Assembly: GCF_900103505.1 (NCBI RefSeq)
Contig: NZ_FNIA01000014.1
Span: 1-64,000, forward strand
Length of the DNA stretch: 64,000 bases
Reading direction: 5' to 3'
DNA from: Haloarchaeobius iranensis
Lineage (GTDB): Archaea > Halobacteriota > Halobacteria > Halobacteriales > Natrialbaceae
Shown piece after piece: positions 7,850 through 15,659 of this stretch. The translations under genes were made by a program, and so were the position numbers. The notes below the pieces were generated by a model. That model was not told the DNA's origin and made no database searches. It worked only from the letters and a program-made list of their open reading frames with translations. Numbering within the stretch: the stretch's first letter is position 1; every line of letters begins with the position of its first letter.

Positions 7850-8988
7850 CGGTCGTACCGGCGTTTACAGGTAGAGTGGTCCCACGGGGTCGCTCCCGCC
7901 AGTTTTCGCCATGCAACAGGCTCCTCGCTGTCCCACTTCTCAGGCTCCTCCCGGGCGGTGACGATGTTGTACATCGCGACCGCCTCCATCGTGTCCTCGA
8001 AGTCTGCCGACGAGTCGATGTCGTCGGCCCTCGAATCCTCCCAGGACCACTTCGTCGGTTCCTTGTCGTTGTACGTGAGGTCCGTCGGTGGAATCCCTTG
8101 AATCGGGTCTCCGAGTGGGTTACGCGCGGAGCCGTTCTTGATGGAGTCGAATACCTGCGCTTCCTTCACGTCGATTTTCTTCACGATGGTCCCCAGCTCC
8201 CGAACCAGGGGCGCGACGCTGTTCGGGTCGTGTCCGATGACGATAATCGAGCCGCCGTACTTCCGGATTTTGAACAGCAGCGGTCCCATCTTCGTCCGCA
8301 TCGTGTAACCCTGCTCACCGACGCCGGAGCCAGCCGAAGATACCTCGTCCCAGACGAACAGCTTCGGGCGTGGGTTCCCCGCGAGCACGTCACCATCCTG
8401 CTTCAGCCACTCGGTCAGCTCACCGTAGCTTCCGAGCCAGCCGTCCCGAACCCGGCCCTTGTCATCGACCCACTCGTCCGTCTCTTCGAGTGTCTTGATG
8501 TTCGACGCCAGCAGCGAGTCGTCGGGCTGTCGCTCCTGCCACAGCTGGGCGAGCAGTAGCGCGAAGTTCGTCTTTCCGGCCCCCGGCGGGGCGAAGATGT
8601 AGATGATGGGTGCGGGACCGCGCATCAGCCCGCGAAGCCGGTCCATCTCCTTGATACCCGAGACGTCCGCTTTCTGGCTCGGGTCGCCAGGGAAGCTTTT
8701 GAGCGTGCTCATGTCCCCGTGCTCGAACGCCTCGGTGAACCGTTCGGTCCCAGCGACTCGGAGCAGCTGCCGATGTTCGTCGAGGTCTTTCGCCTGCCCC
8801 GGCGCGAGGTCCGGACGATTCCACTCTTCGGGCTCGTACATCTCGGTGCGAATCGAGAGCGCACGGGCAATCCGGTCGTCCTGGACGTGGGGCGCGTGGT
8901 GATGTACCCGGTCGTTCTGGCGGCGAGTGTTGCCGTCGCGCCACTCGATTGCCCCACCTGCGGTGAACAGCTCTTGCTGGTCGGTCAT
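7789..8988 (-). CDS. VP8-like viral P-loop ATPase
   Basis: A 399-residue protein with Walker A 'FAPPGAGKTNFA' (~132-143) and Walker B-like 'KLFVWDEVSS' (~209-218), followed by 'SIIVIGHD', typical of a RecA/AAA-fold NTPase. Known: pleolipoviruses encode one ATPase downstream of the spike and ORF6/ORF7 genes, often called VP8; its role may be in assembly or genome handling. The C-terminal ~80 residues include a conserved-looking 'DHSTCKRRYDRY' that might be a DNA-binding helix. The start overlaps the preceding gene by 4 nt, consistent with translational coupling. Confidence 0.82.
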   Translation of the reverse strand: MTDQQELFTAGGAIEWRDGNTRRQNDRVHHHAPHVQDDRIARALSIRTEMYEPEEWNRPDLAPGQAKDLDEHRQLLRVAGTERFTEAFEHGDMSTLKSFPGDPSQKADVSGIKEMDRLRGLMRGPAPIIYIFAPPGAGKTNFALLLAQLWQERQPDDSLLASNIKTLEETDEWVDDKGRVRDGWLGSYGELTEWLKQDGDVLAGNPRPKLFVWDEVSSAGSGVGEQGYTMRTKMGPLLFKIRKYGGSIIVIGHDPNSVAPLVRELGTIVKKIDVKEAQVFDSIKNGSARNPLGDPIQGIPPTDLTYNDKEPTKWSWEDSRADDIDSSADFEDTMEAVAMYNIVTAREEPEKWDSEEPVAWRKLAGATPWDHSTCKRRYDRYTDDGKYRDEVQQVAEVIA

Positions 8989-9791
8989 GGGTCATCGCCC
9001 TCCTGCATCTCGGGCGGTCGTTTCGGCCCGATACGCTCGGCGTTCGGGTTGCGTTTGGGGTCGTAGCCGGTGCTGTAGTCCTCGATTTCGTCGATTTCGA
9101 GCCGGTCGTCCGAGTCGTGAACGCGGTCGATGGTGTCGTCCCACTGCTCGCGCACCGTGTCGGGCGCGAGCATCAGCCCGCGCTCTGTCGCCTCGGCGTT
9201 CCGGTTGATGACTTCCTGTTGGTTCTCCAGCGCGCGGCGCGTCTCGGTCCCGCGCAGCTCGTTGCGTTCGAGCCAGGCATACACGAATCGGTCGTGGAGG
9301 TCGTACACCAGCGACTTGAACGTCACCAGCGCCGAATCCTGCATCTGGCTCATGTAGCAGCCCGTCACGACGACTTCCCCGGTGTCCTCGTGGTACTCGA
9401 ACTCCCGCACCTCCCACGCGGTGTTATCGTTCACCTGGTACGGCGCGGGACCCTCGACGGTCTTCTCTTCCCACACCTCCGGCTTCACGTACAGCTTCCG
9501 GCGCACGTCCTCGGCGGCGTTGATGTGGTACACCTCTTCGTGGGTCAGCTTCCAGAACAGCTTGATGATGGTGACGAACAGCCCCGTCAGCGGCGGGCCG
9601 AACAGCAGCACGGTGGCGAACACACCGCCGGTCCACGGCGGGAGCGACGGGAGCGCGGGTCGCCACAGCCACAGGAGCACGCCGAGAGAGACGAGCAGGC
9701 CCGCCACGAGTGCCTGCGCGTTACTCAGGATGTACGTCAGGCGGTCGGCCCACCCGTCGAACGTGGCGCTGGTCTTGCCGGTCATGGTCAT
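8985..9791 (-). CDS. Pleolipovirus ORF7-like membrane protein
   Basis: A 268-residue protein with two closely spaced membrane segments near the N-terminus (~24-45 and ~57-80) and a long charged cytoplasmic-type domain. It occupies the slot between the ORF6-like protein and the ATPase, matching the conserved pleolipovirus membrane protein often called ORF7. Function in the family is not established; membrane anchoring of the assembly ATPase is plausible. Start and stop overlap both neighbours by 4 nt. No conserved catalytic motif is visible. Confidence 0.7.
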   Translation of the reverse strand: MTMTGKTSATFDGWADRLTYILSNAQALVAGLLVSLGVLLWLWRPALPSLPPWTGGVFATVLLFGPPLTGLFVTIIKLFWKLTHEEVYHINAAEDVRRKLYVKPEVWEEKTVEGPAPYQVNDNTAWEVREFEYHEDTGEVVVTGCYMSQMQDSALVTFKSLVYDLHDRFVYAWLERNELRGTETRRALENQQEVINRNAEATERGLMLAPDTVREQWDDTIDRVHDSDDRLEIDEIEDYSTGYDPKRNPNAERIGPKRPPEMQEGDDP

Positions 9792-10372
9792 GCCTCAATC
9801 ACCTCCCCGCGCTCCTTCCGGAGAATCAAACCGGTGGCGGTGAGGGCCGCGAGCACCGAGGTCCCGACGCCAGCGAACACGCCTTGCGTGCCGCCGAAGG
9901 CTTCCAGCGGGTTGCTCGATGGAAGTTCCTTCGAGATGACGAACTCCTTCTCGGTGGTCCATACGGAGACCGTCGACGTGCCCCGCCAGGTCTCGACGTC
10001 GAGCACGACGCGATTCGTCCCCTGGTCCAGCCACACCTCGTGCTGGTACCCCGCCATGTCGACGGCGGAGAGCCCGCTGTTGGACGAACGACGATTGGCT
10101 TCCTTCATCGCACCCATGCTGTCCTGCCACATCAACAGGGTCCCAGACAAGTCGGCCTCGACGATGAGCACGATACGGCCCGGCGAGTACTCCATGTCGA
10201 CGAGCGTGACGCCGGAACCGAGGTCGGCCTGGATGGTTGAGGCGTTCCCGTCGTCGGGCATCGTGGTGGTCGCCTCGGTCGTGTTGTCCCCGTCTTGTGC
10301 AGAGGTTACCCCAGGGACGACACCCGCCGAGACCAGCACCAGCGCGATGACCATGACCGCGGCCCGTCTCAC
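9788..10372 (-). CDS. Pleolipovirus ORF6-like secreted, anchored protein
   Basis: A 194-residue protein with an N-terminal signal peptide (MRRAAVMVIALVLVSAGVV, cleavage likely after the TSAQ region), a Thr/Asn-rich linker, a beta-rich extracellular domain of about 120 residues, and a C-terminal hydrophobic anchor (~163-183) followed by a basic end. Topology and position between spike and ORF7-like gene fit ORF6 of pleolipoviruses, probably a minor envelope component. It overlaps both neighbours by 4 nt. Confidence 0.7.
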   Translation of the reverse strand: MRRAAVMVIALVLVSAGVVPGVTSAQDGDNTTEATTTMPDDGNASTIQADLGSGVTLVDMEYSPGRIVLIVEADLSGTLLMWQDSMGAMKEANRRSSNSGLSAVDMAGYQHEVWLDQGTNRVVLDVETWRGTSTVSVWTTEKEFVISKELPSSNPLEAFGGTQGVFAGVGTSVLAALTATGLILRKERGEVIEA

Positions 10373-11943
10373 GGCGTCATCACCTCGATGTAGAGTTTAA
10401 CGCCTACACCGACCAGCACGGCCGCGAACACCAACATGACGACACCGCCACCGAGGGCGAACCCGGCTCCGGTTCCGAGGTCCGGCCACCCGATGTTTCC
10501 AGTCCCACCGCTGTTGTTCGCGGCTTCCTCGATACGCTGCTGCTCGATGCGACGCAGCTCGATGAGCCGGTCCAGCTTCTCCCCGAGTTCGCTGTAGTTG
10601 TTCGTCCGGTAGTTGTACGTCTGGGGTTCAACGACGGAGATTTCCTGACCCTCGTGGTTCTCGGCACCGACGACGGTGAACTTCTCGGTCAGCTCCACCG
10701 AGCGGTTCTCGCCGGACACGAGGAACTGCAGACTCTGGTTCCCAAACTCCGGGTAGTACGTCGTCCCGACGGTCCAGTTCTCGTATCCCGGCGGGTCCCC
10801 GACGAACAGCCCGGTCAGCTCCTCCGTAGAATTGTTGGGGGTGAACTCGGCAGTCTCGATGGTGATAGACCCGGTCTCGGAAAGGTTCGGGACAGTCGCG
10901 CCCGCCGAGGCAAGAGCGTGCGCGGAGTAGAACATCCACCCCGCTCCGCGGAGGTCCTGACTGGAGTCCATCGCTGCCGCCTGCGTGCTCTGGTACTCGT
11001 CAATGTCGAGCTCACCGCGGACGTACGAGCCGTACAGCCCGTTCACGGTACTGTTGAGGTTGTCCAGCATCTGCTGGTTTTGGCTCTCAATGCGGTCGAT
11101 GGTGGTCCACCAGCGCGTGCTGTTGTACACCATCACCGTGTCGTTCTCGAACGTAGAGAGCACGTGAATGTACTCGACGTCCTCGGGGCCGTAGTCGTCC
11201 GAGTTCGGCCACGTCGCACCCTGCACGAGCGGGCCGGAGTGACTGCCGATGCCGCCCCCACCGACGTGCGAGCCCGATGCGTAGCCGTGCATCGCCTGGA
11301 ACTGGACGGTGCTCCCGTTCGGGAGCGTGTAGTTCATCACGTCGGTCAGGTTGTACTCACCGAGCCCGTGGTTCAGCCGGTCGTCGTAGGTGGCGTAATC
11401 GATCTCGAAGGTGGACTGATTCAGCTCCTCCATCTCGACGGTCCGCGCGAGGTACATGAAGTCCTCCCACTTCGCGTTCCGGTCCGCCGCCAAGTTCGTC
11501 AGCAGCACGCTGTAGTACTCCTCAACAGCGGCGATAGCGGCCTGCCTCGTTTCGGCCTGCGTGCTGTTGTTTTCCAGCGCGTTCAGCGCGGCCACCTCTG
11601 CTTTCGTCCAGGCGACGGTGCGGGCGTGTTCGAGGCTGTTGGCGTGCCCGTCGAGGAAGCTATCGGAGTACACAGCAAGCGTCTCCGCCCGGCTGTGGAT
11701 GTCCTGCATCTCCTGCTGCTTGTTCCCCTGGCGAATCTCCTCGATGCGGCACTCGGTCGACTTGTCGAGGTTCAGCTGGAGCACGTCGATGGCGATGCCG
11801 ATAGCGTCCCGCCCGCACGGGTCGCCCGCGAAGCCGTCGCCGTCGTCATCGTCGTCTGGAGCTGCGGCAGCAGCGGGAGCGACGAGGGTGGTCGAGACGA
11901 GCAACGCGGCCATGACCATGACCGCGAACTGTCTGGCCTTCAT
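10369..11943 (-). CDS. Pleolipovirus VP4-like spike (envelope) protein
   Basis: A 524-residue precursor: signal peptide (residues 1-28, ending in AAAAAP), an acidic start to the mature protein, a long ectodomain with many N-glycosylation-type NxS/T sites, a helical heptad-like region near the C-terminus ('KLDRLIELRRIEQQRIEEA'), a Gly-rich hinge and a single C-terminal membrane anchor (~497-518). This is the topology of betapleolipovirus spikes, which mediate receptor binding and membrane fusion. 'DVLQLNLDKSTECRIEEIR' near the N-terminus looks like the conserved envelope-protein N-terminal domain. The start overlaps the stop of a 30-residue membrane peptide (ATGA). Confidence 0.82.
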   Translation of the reverse strand: MKARQFAVMVMAALLVSTTLVAPAAAAAPDDDDDGDGFAGDPCGRDAIGIAIDVLQLNLDKSTECRIEEIRQGNKQQEMQDIHSRAETLAVYSDSFLDGHANSLEHARTVAWTKAEVAALNALENNSTQAETRQAAIAAVEEYYSVLLTNLAADRNAKWEDFMYLARTVEMEELNQSTFEIDYATYDDRLNHGLGEYNLTDVMNYTLPNGSTVQFQAMHGYASGSHVGGGGIGSHSGPLVQGATWPNSDDYGPEDVEYIHVLSTFENDTVMVYNSTRWWTTIDRIESQNQQMLDNLNSTVNGLYGSYVRGELDIDEYQSTQAAAMDSSQDLRGAGWMFYSAHALASAGATVPNLSETGSITIETAEFTPNNSTEELTGLFVGDPPGYENWTVGTTYYPEFGNQSLQFLVSGENRSVELTEKFTVVGAENHEGQEISVVEPQTYNYRTNNYSELGEKLDRLIELRRIEQQRIEEAANNSGGTGNIGWPDLGTGAGFALGGGVVMLVFAAVLVGVGVKLYIEVMTP

Positions 11944-12032
11944 GCGAGGCTCACCCCGAACCAGACGAGCGAGCCGACGAGCACGACCAGGAGGAACGCG
12001 AAGCCGACGAGCCGCGCGGTCGGATCACTCAC
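11940..12032 (-). CDS. Thirty-residue single-pass membrane peptide
   Basis: A GTG-initiated frame (VSDPTARLVGFAFLL...) encoding 30 residues, with one hydrophobic segment covering about residues 9-29. Its start overlaps the end of the upstream 46-residue gene by 8 nt, and its TGA overlaps the spike ATG, so it is neatly embedded in a translationally coupled series. The coupling and a clean membrane helix argue that it is real. Function unknown; it could be a minor envelope peptide or a leader whose translation opens the spike start site. Confidence 0.5.
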   Translation of the reverse strand: MSDPTARLVGFAFLLVVLVGSLVWFGVSLA

Positions 12033-12165
12033 GATTCTCACCCCGGTCGATGACGCGCTGGCGGATGCCCGCCTTGGCGATGATTCTCCGAAGCCGTTCG
12101 GTGGTTTCCGGGTCGAAGCCTCGGAGCACGATTCTCCCGGGTTCTGCGGATTGGTGGGTACTCAT
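12025..12165 (-). CDS. Small basic protein between VP3- and VP4-like genes
   Basis: A 46-residue charged protein containing 'VLRGFDPETTERLRRIIAKAGIRQRV', probably one or two helices, resembling a minimal ribbon-helix or helix-turn DNA-binding element. It lies 22 nt downstream of the VP3-like gene and overlaps the next small frame. No family recognised. Confidence 0.5.
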   Translation of the reverse strand: MSTHQSAEPGRIVLRGFDPETTERLRRIIAKAGIRQRVIDRGENRE

Positions 12166-12187
12166 GAATGGGATGGGGAAAGCGGGG

Positions 12188-12613
12188 TTACTCGTACGCG
12201 AGCAGGTAGAAGCCGGCTCCGTTCACACCGACCATCAGCAGACCGAAGCCCCAGAACGAGGCGATAAGGTCCGCGAACGCCGGAACGAGCACGTAGAACA
12301 GGTTGGCGACGATGAACACCGGCCCAACCCACTCCAGCGGGCTCTCCGGTTCCAGAATGTCCGGCTGGTTCGTCGCCCACGCGATACCAATCGCCAGCAG
12401 CGTGACGACCGCACCAACCGTGATGGTCGGCCCGTTCGAGACCGTGTACAGCACGTCTCCCATGTACACCGTCACCGGAGCGTCGACACCGACCGTGGCG
12501 ATGCCCGCCATGGCGAACGTCGCCGCCACGAAAAACGGCGCGAGAAAGCTGTCGATGAAGTCGATTCCACTCGGGTTGTGGAGCCAGTTCGGCCCCTTCG
12601 TCGTAGTTGCCAT
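12188..12613 (-). CDS. VP3-like four-helix envelope protein
   Basis: A 141-residue protein with four membrane segments (about 25-45, 64-82, 92-112, 116-138) and a short polar N-terminus. Pleolipovirus VP3 is a small internal membrane protein with the same topology and is encoded immediately before the spike, as here. First gene of the minus-strand structural operon; its upstream region carries clustered CTAGA motifs. No signal peptide, as expected for an inside-facing N-terminus. Confidence 0.75.
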   Translation of the reverse strand: MATTTKGPNWLHNPSGIDFIDSFLAPFFVAATFAMAGIATVGVDAPVTVYMGDVLYTVSNGPTITVGAVVTLLAIGIAWATNQPDILEPESPLEWVGPVFIVANLFYVLVPAFADLIASFWGFGLLMVGVNGAGFYLLAYE

Positions 12614-12636
12614 ACTACACCCGAGTGTTCGAGAAT

Positions 12637-12737
12637 CTAGACTTAACTGTCAGCCAGAACTAGATGAGAACCAGTACCATCAGTTTCACTCACACACGGG
12701 AGTTATCAAATCGGACTAGATACAGTATGGGTCTAGA
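12637..12737. promoter_or_regulatory. Cluster of four CTAGA motifs upstream of the structural operon
   Basis: CTAGA occurs at 12637-12641, 12660-12664, 12716-12720 and 12733-12737, all on the same strand, in the gene-free region between the VP3-like gene and the plus-strand gene at 12832. CTAG is usually rare in haloarchaeal DNA, so four copies in 100 bp suggest a regulator-binding array controlling structural-gene expression. Confidence 0.4.
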
Positions 12738-12831
12738 AATCAGGCAGTAGAGCCGATTAGTGGATTACTTTCACTTTCACCCCGCTCAAGGATTCGGACT
12801 TTTACCATACACCCCATCGGTTGCAAACGAG

Positions 12832-13083
12832 ATGAAAGTCGAGGTCAATGTCGATGATAAGATGCATCGTTGGCGCTGGACGTGTCCGAATGGACACCGG
12901 ACGTGGGAACCGACGAATCACCACTTCTGGTGTGCCTGCTGCGCGCGTGCTCCTGAGGAAGAGGGGAGTTTCGATGAGCTGCACGACAAGCGACGCGGTG
13001 AGACCTTCGAGCGTGACGAGATTGTTCTGAAAACCGACGCAGGGGCGTACACCGACGTGTACGGCGAGGAGGGTCGCCCGTGA
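12832..13083 (+). CDS. Small zinc-ribbon protein of the provirus
   Basis: Eighty-three residues starting MKVEVNVDDKMHRWRW, with a cysteine and histidine in 'TCPNGHRTW', then 'HHFWCACCARA', giving a probable zinc ribbon with CxxC/CxC ligands. The C-terminal half is acidic. An upstream in-frame ATG at 12760 would place part of the protein in the promoter region, so the later start is preferred. Proteins of this type are frequent on haloarchaeal proviruses. Function unknown; nucleic-acid binding is plausible. Confidence 0.6.
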   Translation: MKVEVNVDDKMHRWRWTCPNGHRTWEPTNHHFWCACCARAPEEEGSFDELHDKRRGETFERDEIVLKTDAGAYTDVYGEEGRP

Positions 13084-13089
13084 GGGGGA

Positions 13090-13374
13090 TTACTGCTCGT
13101 CGACGAGCCGGTCAAGGTCAAGACGGTCGAGGAGGTCGTCCGCGTCGCCTTCGACCTTCTGTGCGGTCTCGTCGTCCATCATGCCCCGGTCGAGATACGA
13201 TTTCCGTAGATGGTCGTATTCGGCGGCGTGCTCGCCACACAGCGGCACCTGCCACTGGATACCCGGCGGTGAAAGGTCACGCTCGTCTCGGAGGTACTCT
13301 TCCCAGTCGACGGGGAGGCTTTCGGGCTGTGCATCGTCGGACCCGCACAGGGCGCATTGGTAGGCCACGGTCAC
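13090..13374 (-). CDS. Small protein with N-terminal CxxC motif
   Basis: A 94-residue protein beginning at GTG 13374, with a CxxC (CALCGSD) near the N-terminus and 'PLCGEHA' about 40 residues later, a likely zinc-bound knuckle, then an acidic helical tail. The start overlaps the end of the winged-helix gene by 4 nt (GTGA), so the two are probably cotranslated. No family recognised. Could be a partner of the regulator. Confidence 0.6.
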   Translation of the reverse strand: MTVAYQCALCGSDDAQPESLPVDWEEYLRDERDLSPPGIQWQVPLCGEHAAEYDHLRKSYLDRGMMDDETAQKVEGDADDLLDRLDLDRLVDEQ

Positions 13375-13625
13375 TCGCCGTTTTCACTAGCGTTCTTGAT
13401 AAATTCACGCCCTTCGTCGGTGAGCCACCATATCTTTCCACGGCCCGCTCTCTTCACGGCAAGAAGCCCATTTGCTTCGAGACTGTCGAGACGCTTGCGG
13501 GTACCGTTGAGAGAGAAGTCCAACACATCCGCCACTTCCGACGTGGTGAGAACAGGGTCGTCCGTCTCCACGAAGAGACTAAGAATTTCGTCGTCGGAGA
13601 CTGTTTCCTTCCTACCTCCGGCCAT
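13371..13625 (-). CDS. Winged-helix regulator of the provirus
   Basis: An 84-residue MarR/ArsR-like winged helix: 'DDEILSLFVETDDPVLTTSEVADVL' then 'TRKRLDSLEANGLLAVKRAG' (recognition helix and wing) and 'WWLTDEGREF'. The ATG at 13625 (MAGGRKE) is used; the longer reading from 13661 is unlikely. It is divergent from the integrase pair at 13949-15501 with about 320 bp between, the usual position for a lysogeny or excision switch in a temperate element. That role is inferred. Confidence 0.7.
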   Translation of the reverse strand: MAGGRKETVSDDEILSLFVETDDPVLTTSEVADVLDFSLNGTRKRLDSLEANGLLAVKRAGRGKIWWLTDEGREFIKNASENGE

Positions 13626-13948
13626 TATCGTCGTTCTCCGCCCGGAGGGGCAAAGTATCATTGGTTGTTAAGGTTTAGCTCCGTAGCTAGCTCTTTTGGG
13701 AGAGTTAGTTCGTCCATTAGAACTATGTCCCCTGAGTTAGAACGAGTGGCTAACGGAAGCTCTTCGCGGACCCTTCGCTCGGCGTTGGGTCCATCGCAGA
13801 AATGCGGACCCGGTGTAAGGGCACCGGTCCGCGTGGGCTTCCGTAAACCTAGCACGAAACCCATGTACGCAAACGTTGGCGCGGGGCTTAAATCCCCGTC
13901 AGATAGCACCGCAACCCCGACTATCGCGGCCGTCACGGGGGTCCGAGC
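13626..13948. promoter_or_regulatory. Control region between regulator and integrase operon
   Basis: No convincing gene in about 320 bp. It holds repeated half-sites such as TTAGTTC, ATTAGAAC and GTTAGAAC between about 13705 and 13742, and a TTAAAT box flanked by GGGG/CCCC near 13883-13897 that may be the plus-strand promoter. The repeats suggest operators for the neighbouring regulator. Confidence 0.35.
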
Positions 13949-14479
13949 ATGAGCCGGGACCCGATGCCCTACCGGGTCGGTGCGACGTTGATTTTCCCCG
14001 GTTACGACGGATGGGAGCAGTTCGCTTCGGAGGTCGACGACGAACGGACCACCGAATTCGAGTTCGGTGGGACGTCGCACCTCTCGCACCCCTGGAAGGG
14101 GACCGTCGAACCACACGAGTACCCGTTCCGACTGCCGGAGGAACCCACTCGGTCCCTCTCGAAGTTCACGGCGGAACTCCACCAGCTGACGTACCGTCAC
14201 GCCGAGTTCTCGGTTCAGCCCTACCCATCGACGTTGCTCGACAGTTCGGGCGAGGCGTTCGGGGAACTCCACGACGGCGAGCCCGCGACTCGGGTCAGTA
14301 TCGAGACCTACCGGACCCCGCCGAAGTGTACCCTCGGCCTCCTTCGCGCCGCTACGAGCGCGTTTCTCGGCCACAGCCACGGGTTCGACGACGACCCACT
14401 CGGTTCGTCGACGGTCGACACGTACCAGGTAATCGAGACCGTTGACGACGGACTCTCGATTGACGAGGTGACCCGATGA
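13949..14479 (+). CDS. Uncharacterised protein coupled to the integrase
   Basis: A 176-residue soluble protein with no signal or membrane segment; beta-rich N-terminal half ('YRVGATLIFPGYDGWEQF') and a helical segment near the C-terminus. I recognise no family. Its TGA overlaps the integrase ATG (ATGA), so the two are translationally coupled. Known: the SNJ2 integrase is helped by small proteins encoded in the same operon. By analogy this may be an accessory or directionality factor; that is inference only, since no similarity is visible. Confidence 0.6.
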   Translation: MSRDPMPYRVGATLIFPGYDGWEQFASEVDDERTTEFEFGGTSHLSHPWKGTVEPHEYPFRLPEEPTRSLSKFTAELHQLTYRHAEFSVQPYPSTLLDSSGEAFGELHDGEPATRVSIETYRTPPKCTLGLLRAATSAFLGHSHGFDDDPLGSSTVDTYQVIETVDDGLSIDEVTR

Positions 14480-15501
14480 GCGACGGCCTCGAACCGCTGT
14501 CGCCGGGCGAGGGCGTTCAGATGTATCTCGACCACCGTCGAGGCGAACTCTCCGAGCGAACGCTACAGACGCACTACTACCGGCTCAAGCAGTTCCGGGA
14601 GTGGTTGGAACAAGAGGAGGGTATCGACAACCTGAACGACCTGACCGGGCGCACGTTCCACCGCTACAAGGTCCACCGTCGCGACGAGCGCGACCTTGCA
14701 CCGTCGACGGTTCACGGCGATTTCGACACGCTCTCGCTGTTCGTCGAGGTGCTGGAAGTGTTCGACGCGGTAGAGCCGGGCCTGAAAGAGAAGGTGCTCG
14801 TGCCGACGGTCTCGAAGCCGGACACGATTAGCGAGGAGGAGCTGGACGCCGACCGGGCGGAGACGATTCTGGATTACCTCTCGCAGTTCCACTACGCGAG
14901 CCGGGACCACGCGCTGCTGCTGCTCATCTGGCACGTCGGGATGCGAACCGGCGGCGCGCGAGCCATCGACCTGTCCGATTGCCACCTGGACGACGACGCG
15001 CCGGGTATCTCGATTCGCCACCGGCCCGACCAGGATACCCCGCTCAAGAACGGCGAAGCGGGGGAGCGCGACGTGAACATCTCGACGGAGGTCGCGCGAG
15101 TCCTTCAGGATTACATCGACAATCGGCGTATCGACTCGACCGACGACTACGGTCGGGAACCGCTATTCACGACGCAGTACGGCCGACTGAGCCGGGGCGC
15201 GTTGCAGGTGTCGGTCTACCGGTGGACTCGACCGTGTGAACTCGGTGGCTGTCCCCATGACCGTGACCCAGAGACGTGCGAGGCGACGAAGCAGAAGGCG
15301 GCCAGTCAGTGCCCGTCGACGAAGGCACCCCACGCGGTTCGGACGGGGAGCATCACCCACCAACGGAACTGTGGTGTCCCGGCAGAAGTCGTCTCCGAGC
15401 GTGTGAACGCCACCGAGGACACGATTGAGCGACACTACGATATGCGGACCCACCGCGACAAGATGGAATCTCGGCGGCAACACCTGGAGGGGTTAGAATG
15501 A
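14476..15501 (+). CDS. Tyrosine recombinase (SNJ2-type integrase)
   Basis: A 341-residue site-specific recombinase. Residues ~10-110 form the SAM-like core-binding domain. The catalytic domain shows Arg in 'HVGMRTGGARAIDL' (~157), the HxxR box 'HAVRTG' (~291-296), and the nucleophile Tyr in 'IERHYD' (~326). A Cys-rich insert (CELGGC... ETC... QCP, ~253-281) looks like a zinc-binding knuckle found in haloarchaeal integrases. It should integrate and excise the provirus. Complete, with no frameshift; it lies at the element's right edge, where integrases usually neighbour the att site. Confidence 0.9.
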   Translation: MSDGLEPLSPGEGVQMYLDHRRGELSERTLQTHYYRLKQFREWLEQEEGIDNLNDLTGRTFHRYKVHRRDERDLAPSTVHGDFDTLSLFVEVLEVFDAVEPGLKEKVLVPTVSKPDTISEEELDADRAETILDYLSQFHYASRDHALLLLIWHVGMRTGGARAIDLSDCHLDDDAPGISIRHRPDQDTPLKNGEAGERDVNISTEVARVLQDYIDNRRIDSTDDYGREPLFTTQYGRLSRGALQVSVYRWTRPCELGGCPHDRDPETCEATKQKAASQCPSTKAPHAVRTGSITHQRNCGVPAEVVSERVNATEDTIERHYDMRTHRDKMESRRQHLEGLE

Positions 15502-15659
15502 CGCTCTCGCGGTCTATTTCCCGTCCACACGTTTGTTACTGTGCGCGGGGAGGGCGGACTTCCTTCGCAGTCGACCCACCCTCGAGAGTCGTGGCTCCGT
15601 AGCCCCACGTTGGCAGACGTAAACGGAGGGGGTAGCGAGTCCGAGAGCCCGTGGCCCGT
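15502..15659. other. Right edge of the element, no gene seen
   Basis: The stretch after the integrase stop has chromosomal GC and no tRNA-like or coding signal. An att site is expected here but no direct repeat with the left side was found by eye. Confidence 0.3.

Larger units (their letters stand above)
110..15501. mobile_element. Integrated pleolipovirus-like provirus with defence cargo (limits approximate)
   Basis: Seen: a minus-strand block at 7260-12613 has the pleolipovirus order (4-TM membrane protein, spike with signal peptide and C-terminal anchor, two membrane-associated proteins, P-loop ATPase), and a tyrosine recombinase lies at 14476-15501 next to typical chromosomal genes. Known: temperate betapleolipoviruses such as SNJ2 integrate with a tyrosine recombinase encoded near one att site. 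GC drops sharply in the cargo at about 110-7260 compared with the flanks. Inference: the right end is just after 15501; the left end is near position 110 or lies outside the window. No att direct repeat or tRNA target could be identified by eye, so both limits are uncertain. Confidence 0.75.

Noticed and set aside
10654-12267. A 537-codon plus-strand frame over the spike gene
   Set aside because: It is antisense to the spike, which has signal peptide, glycosylation-type sites and membrane anchor; the antisense text is Arg/Val-rich with no domain.
13658-14380. A 240-codon minus-strand frame before the integrase
   Set aside because: It overlaps the plus-strand gene that is coupled to the integrase by an ATGA overlap, and it has shadow-type composition.
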